Under the pieces are notes generated by a model. It ran no database searches, was not told the DNA's origin, and worked only from the letters and a program-made list of their open reading frames with translations. A program made the position numbers and the translations under genes. A stretch of 5,570 bases of DNA from an uncultured Veillonella sp. (GTDB lineage: Bacteria; Bacillota; Negativicutes; Veillonellales; Veillonellaceae), in assembly GCA_915066865.1 (NCBI GenBank), contig CAJZEE010000104.1, positions 1 to 5,570 of the forward strand. Reading direction: 5' to 3'. Shown here piece by piece: positions 4,641 through 5,570 of this stretch (positions are counted from its first letter, which is position 1; the number at the start of each line of letters is the position of its first letter).

Positions 4641-5546
4641 ATGGCAGATTCACCTATCGTACATTGGTTCCCTGGGCATATGGCGAAAGCTACTCGTATG
4701 ATTACGGAGTACATCAAGAAGGTAGATGTTGTTATCGAGTTATTAGATGCGCGTATTCCTCGCTCTAGTGCGAATCCTGTAATCTTTGAACTCGTTGGTC
4801 AAAAACCACATATTGTACTGTTAAATAAAGTTGACTTAGCAGATCCTAAAGCCACAAAGGAATGGACTGAATTCTTTACTAAACAAGGCATTACAGTATT
4901 GGCTATCGATTCTAAATCTGGCAAAGGCAATAAAAAATTACTATCTACCGTAGAACATCTAAGTAAACCTATCATTGATCGTTGGGTAGCGAAAGGTATT
5001 CGAAGTCGTTCTGTTAGGACTATCATCTTAGGCATTCCTAATGTTGGTAAATCTACATTGATTAACTCTTTAGCTGGTTCTGCTGCAACGCGTACAGCTA
5101 ATAAGGCAGGTCATACACGTGGTCAACAGTGGGTTAAAATCGGTAAAAATCTTGAATTGCTTGATACACCAGGTGTATTATGGCCAAAATTAGAGGACCA
5201 ACGTGCAGCGGCTCGCCTCGCTATGACAGGTGCCATTTCCGATGATGTTTATGATTTAGAGCATGTTATAAAACAGTTATTAAATTACTTATTGACGAAC
5301 ACGCCAAATATTTTGGTAGATCGTTATAAATTAAAAGAAGACGAGATGACGGATGTTGATAGGATTCTTGAAAGCATCGGACGTCGTCGAGGTTGTCTTG
5401 TAAGCGGTGGCATTGTAGATTTTGACAAGGCTCGCCGTATTATCTTACAAGACTACCGCAATACTAAGTTAGGTACAATTACTCTCGATCAAGTTGATGA
5501 AGAACCGTACTACCCTGCAGATGGTGAGGAGAGTCATAATGGATAA
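4641..5546 (+). CDS. rbgA: Ribosome biogenesis GTPase RbgA (YlqF)
   Basis: RbgA is a circularly permuted GTPase that acts in a late step of 50S subunit assembly. Its GTPase activity is stimulated by the maturing large subunit. The 301-residue product has the permuted motif order G4-G5-G1-G2-G3: LLNKVDLAD (60-68, NKxD), AIDSKSGKG (88-96), the P-loop GIPNVGKSTLINSL (131-144), GHTRGQQ (157-163) with the switch threonine, and DTPGVLWP (175-182). The N-terminus has the family hallmark WFPGHMAKA (9-17), whose histidine corresponds to the proposed catalytic His of the Bacillus protein. The C-terminal third (about 190-285) matches the usual helical RNA-binding domain region. ATG 4641 is six bases after AAAGGA. 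The gene follows rplS, as in Bacillus, but a terminator lies between, so it probably has its own promoter. The next gene overlaps its last eight bases. Length and motifs are complete. Confidence 0.97.
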   Translation: MADSPIVHWFPGHMAKATRMITEYIKKVDVVIELLDARIPRSSANPVIFELVGQKPHIVLLNKVDLADPKATKEWTEFFTKQGITVLAIDSKSGKGNKKLLSTVEHLSKPIIDRWVAKGIRSRSVRTIILGIPNVGKSTLINSLAGSAATRTANKAGHTRGQQWVKIGKNLELLDTPGVLWPKLEDQRAAARLAMTGAISDDVYDLEHVIKQLLNYLLTNTPNILVDRYKLKEDEMTDVDRILESIGRRRGCLVSGGIVDFDKARRIILQDYRNTKLGTITLDQVDEEPYYPADGEESHNG

Positions 5547-5570
5547 GGATATATTTTTTAAGTTAAAAGT
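5539..5570 (+). CDS. rnhB: Start of next gene, probably ribonuclease HII, cut by the window end
   Basis: An ATG at 5539 overlaps the last eight bases of rbgA in the +1 frame and is preceded by GAGGAG (5526-5531) at a spacing of seven bases. The frame is open to the window end and gives MDKDIFFKLK. Ten residues cannot identify the product. The proposal rests on the known rplS-ylqF-rnhB order in Bacillus and relatives. RNase HII would remove ribonucleotides from RNA-DNA hybrids. The overlap suggests coupled translation with rbgA. Confidence 0.5.
   Translation, partial: MDKDIFFKLK

Noticed and set aside
1..5570. Mobile element, CRISPR array, toxin-antitoxin or defence system
   Set aside because: No transposase, integrase, spaced repeats, terminal inverted repeats or toxin-like gene pair is visible on either strand. 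All long frames are explained by housekeeping genes and one MarR regulator.

Overview
The window looks like an ordinary piece of chromosome from a low-GC Firmicute. The two-gene glycyl-tRNA synthetase, the T-box leader, the AGGAGG-type ribosome binding sites and the protein sequences fit the Negativicutes best, and Veillonella in particular. That placement comes from recognition, not from a search. All clear genes lie on the plus strand. I see no mobile element, CRISPR array, tRNA, rRNA or accessory system.

Region by region: (1) Positions 1-134 hold the edge of an unidentified gene, or a short hydrophobic ORF. (2) Positions 191-437 hold a strong promoter followed by a glycine T-box riboswitch. 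It has a GGC specifier, a TGGA acceptor-binding bulge and a 12-bp terminator. (3) glyQ (490-1365) and glyS (1367-3418) form a tight operon encoding the alpha and beta subunits of glycyl-tRNA synthetase, and it ends at a clean hairpin terminator. (4) A lone MarR-family regulator (3580-3972) has its own promoter, with a perfect 14-bp palindrome at the expected transcription start. It ends in an 11-bp tandem duplication that supplies its stop codon. (5) rplS (ribosomal protein L19, 4115-4456) has an extended -10 promoter, a foldable leader that could be the L19 autoregulatory element, and a strong terminator. (6) rbgA/ylqF (4641-5546) encodes a circularly permuted GTPase for 50S assembly. The start of the next gene, probably rnhB, overlaps its end and runs off the window.

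The common theme is translation: tRNA charging, a large-subunit ribosomal protein and a large-subunit assembly GTPase. The T-box lets the cell make GlyRS only when tRNA-Gly is uncharged. The rplS-rbgA-rnhB order matches the arrangement known from Bacillus. The MarR gene is the only outsider, and its target is not visible here beyond its own promoter.

I did not find a previously undescribed system. The points most worth a second look are regulatory: the extra loop-E stem in the glycine T-box, the probable MarR operator, the rplS leader and the duplication at the marR stop codon.
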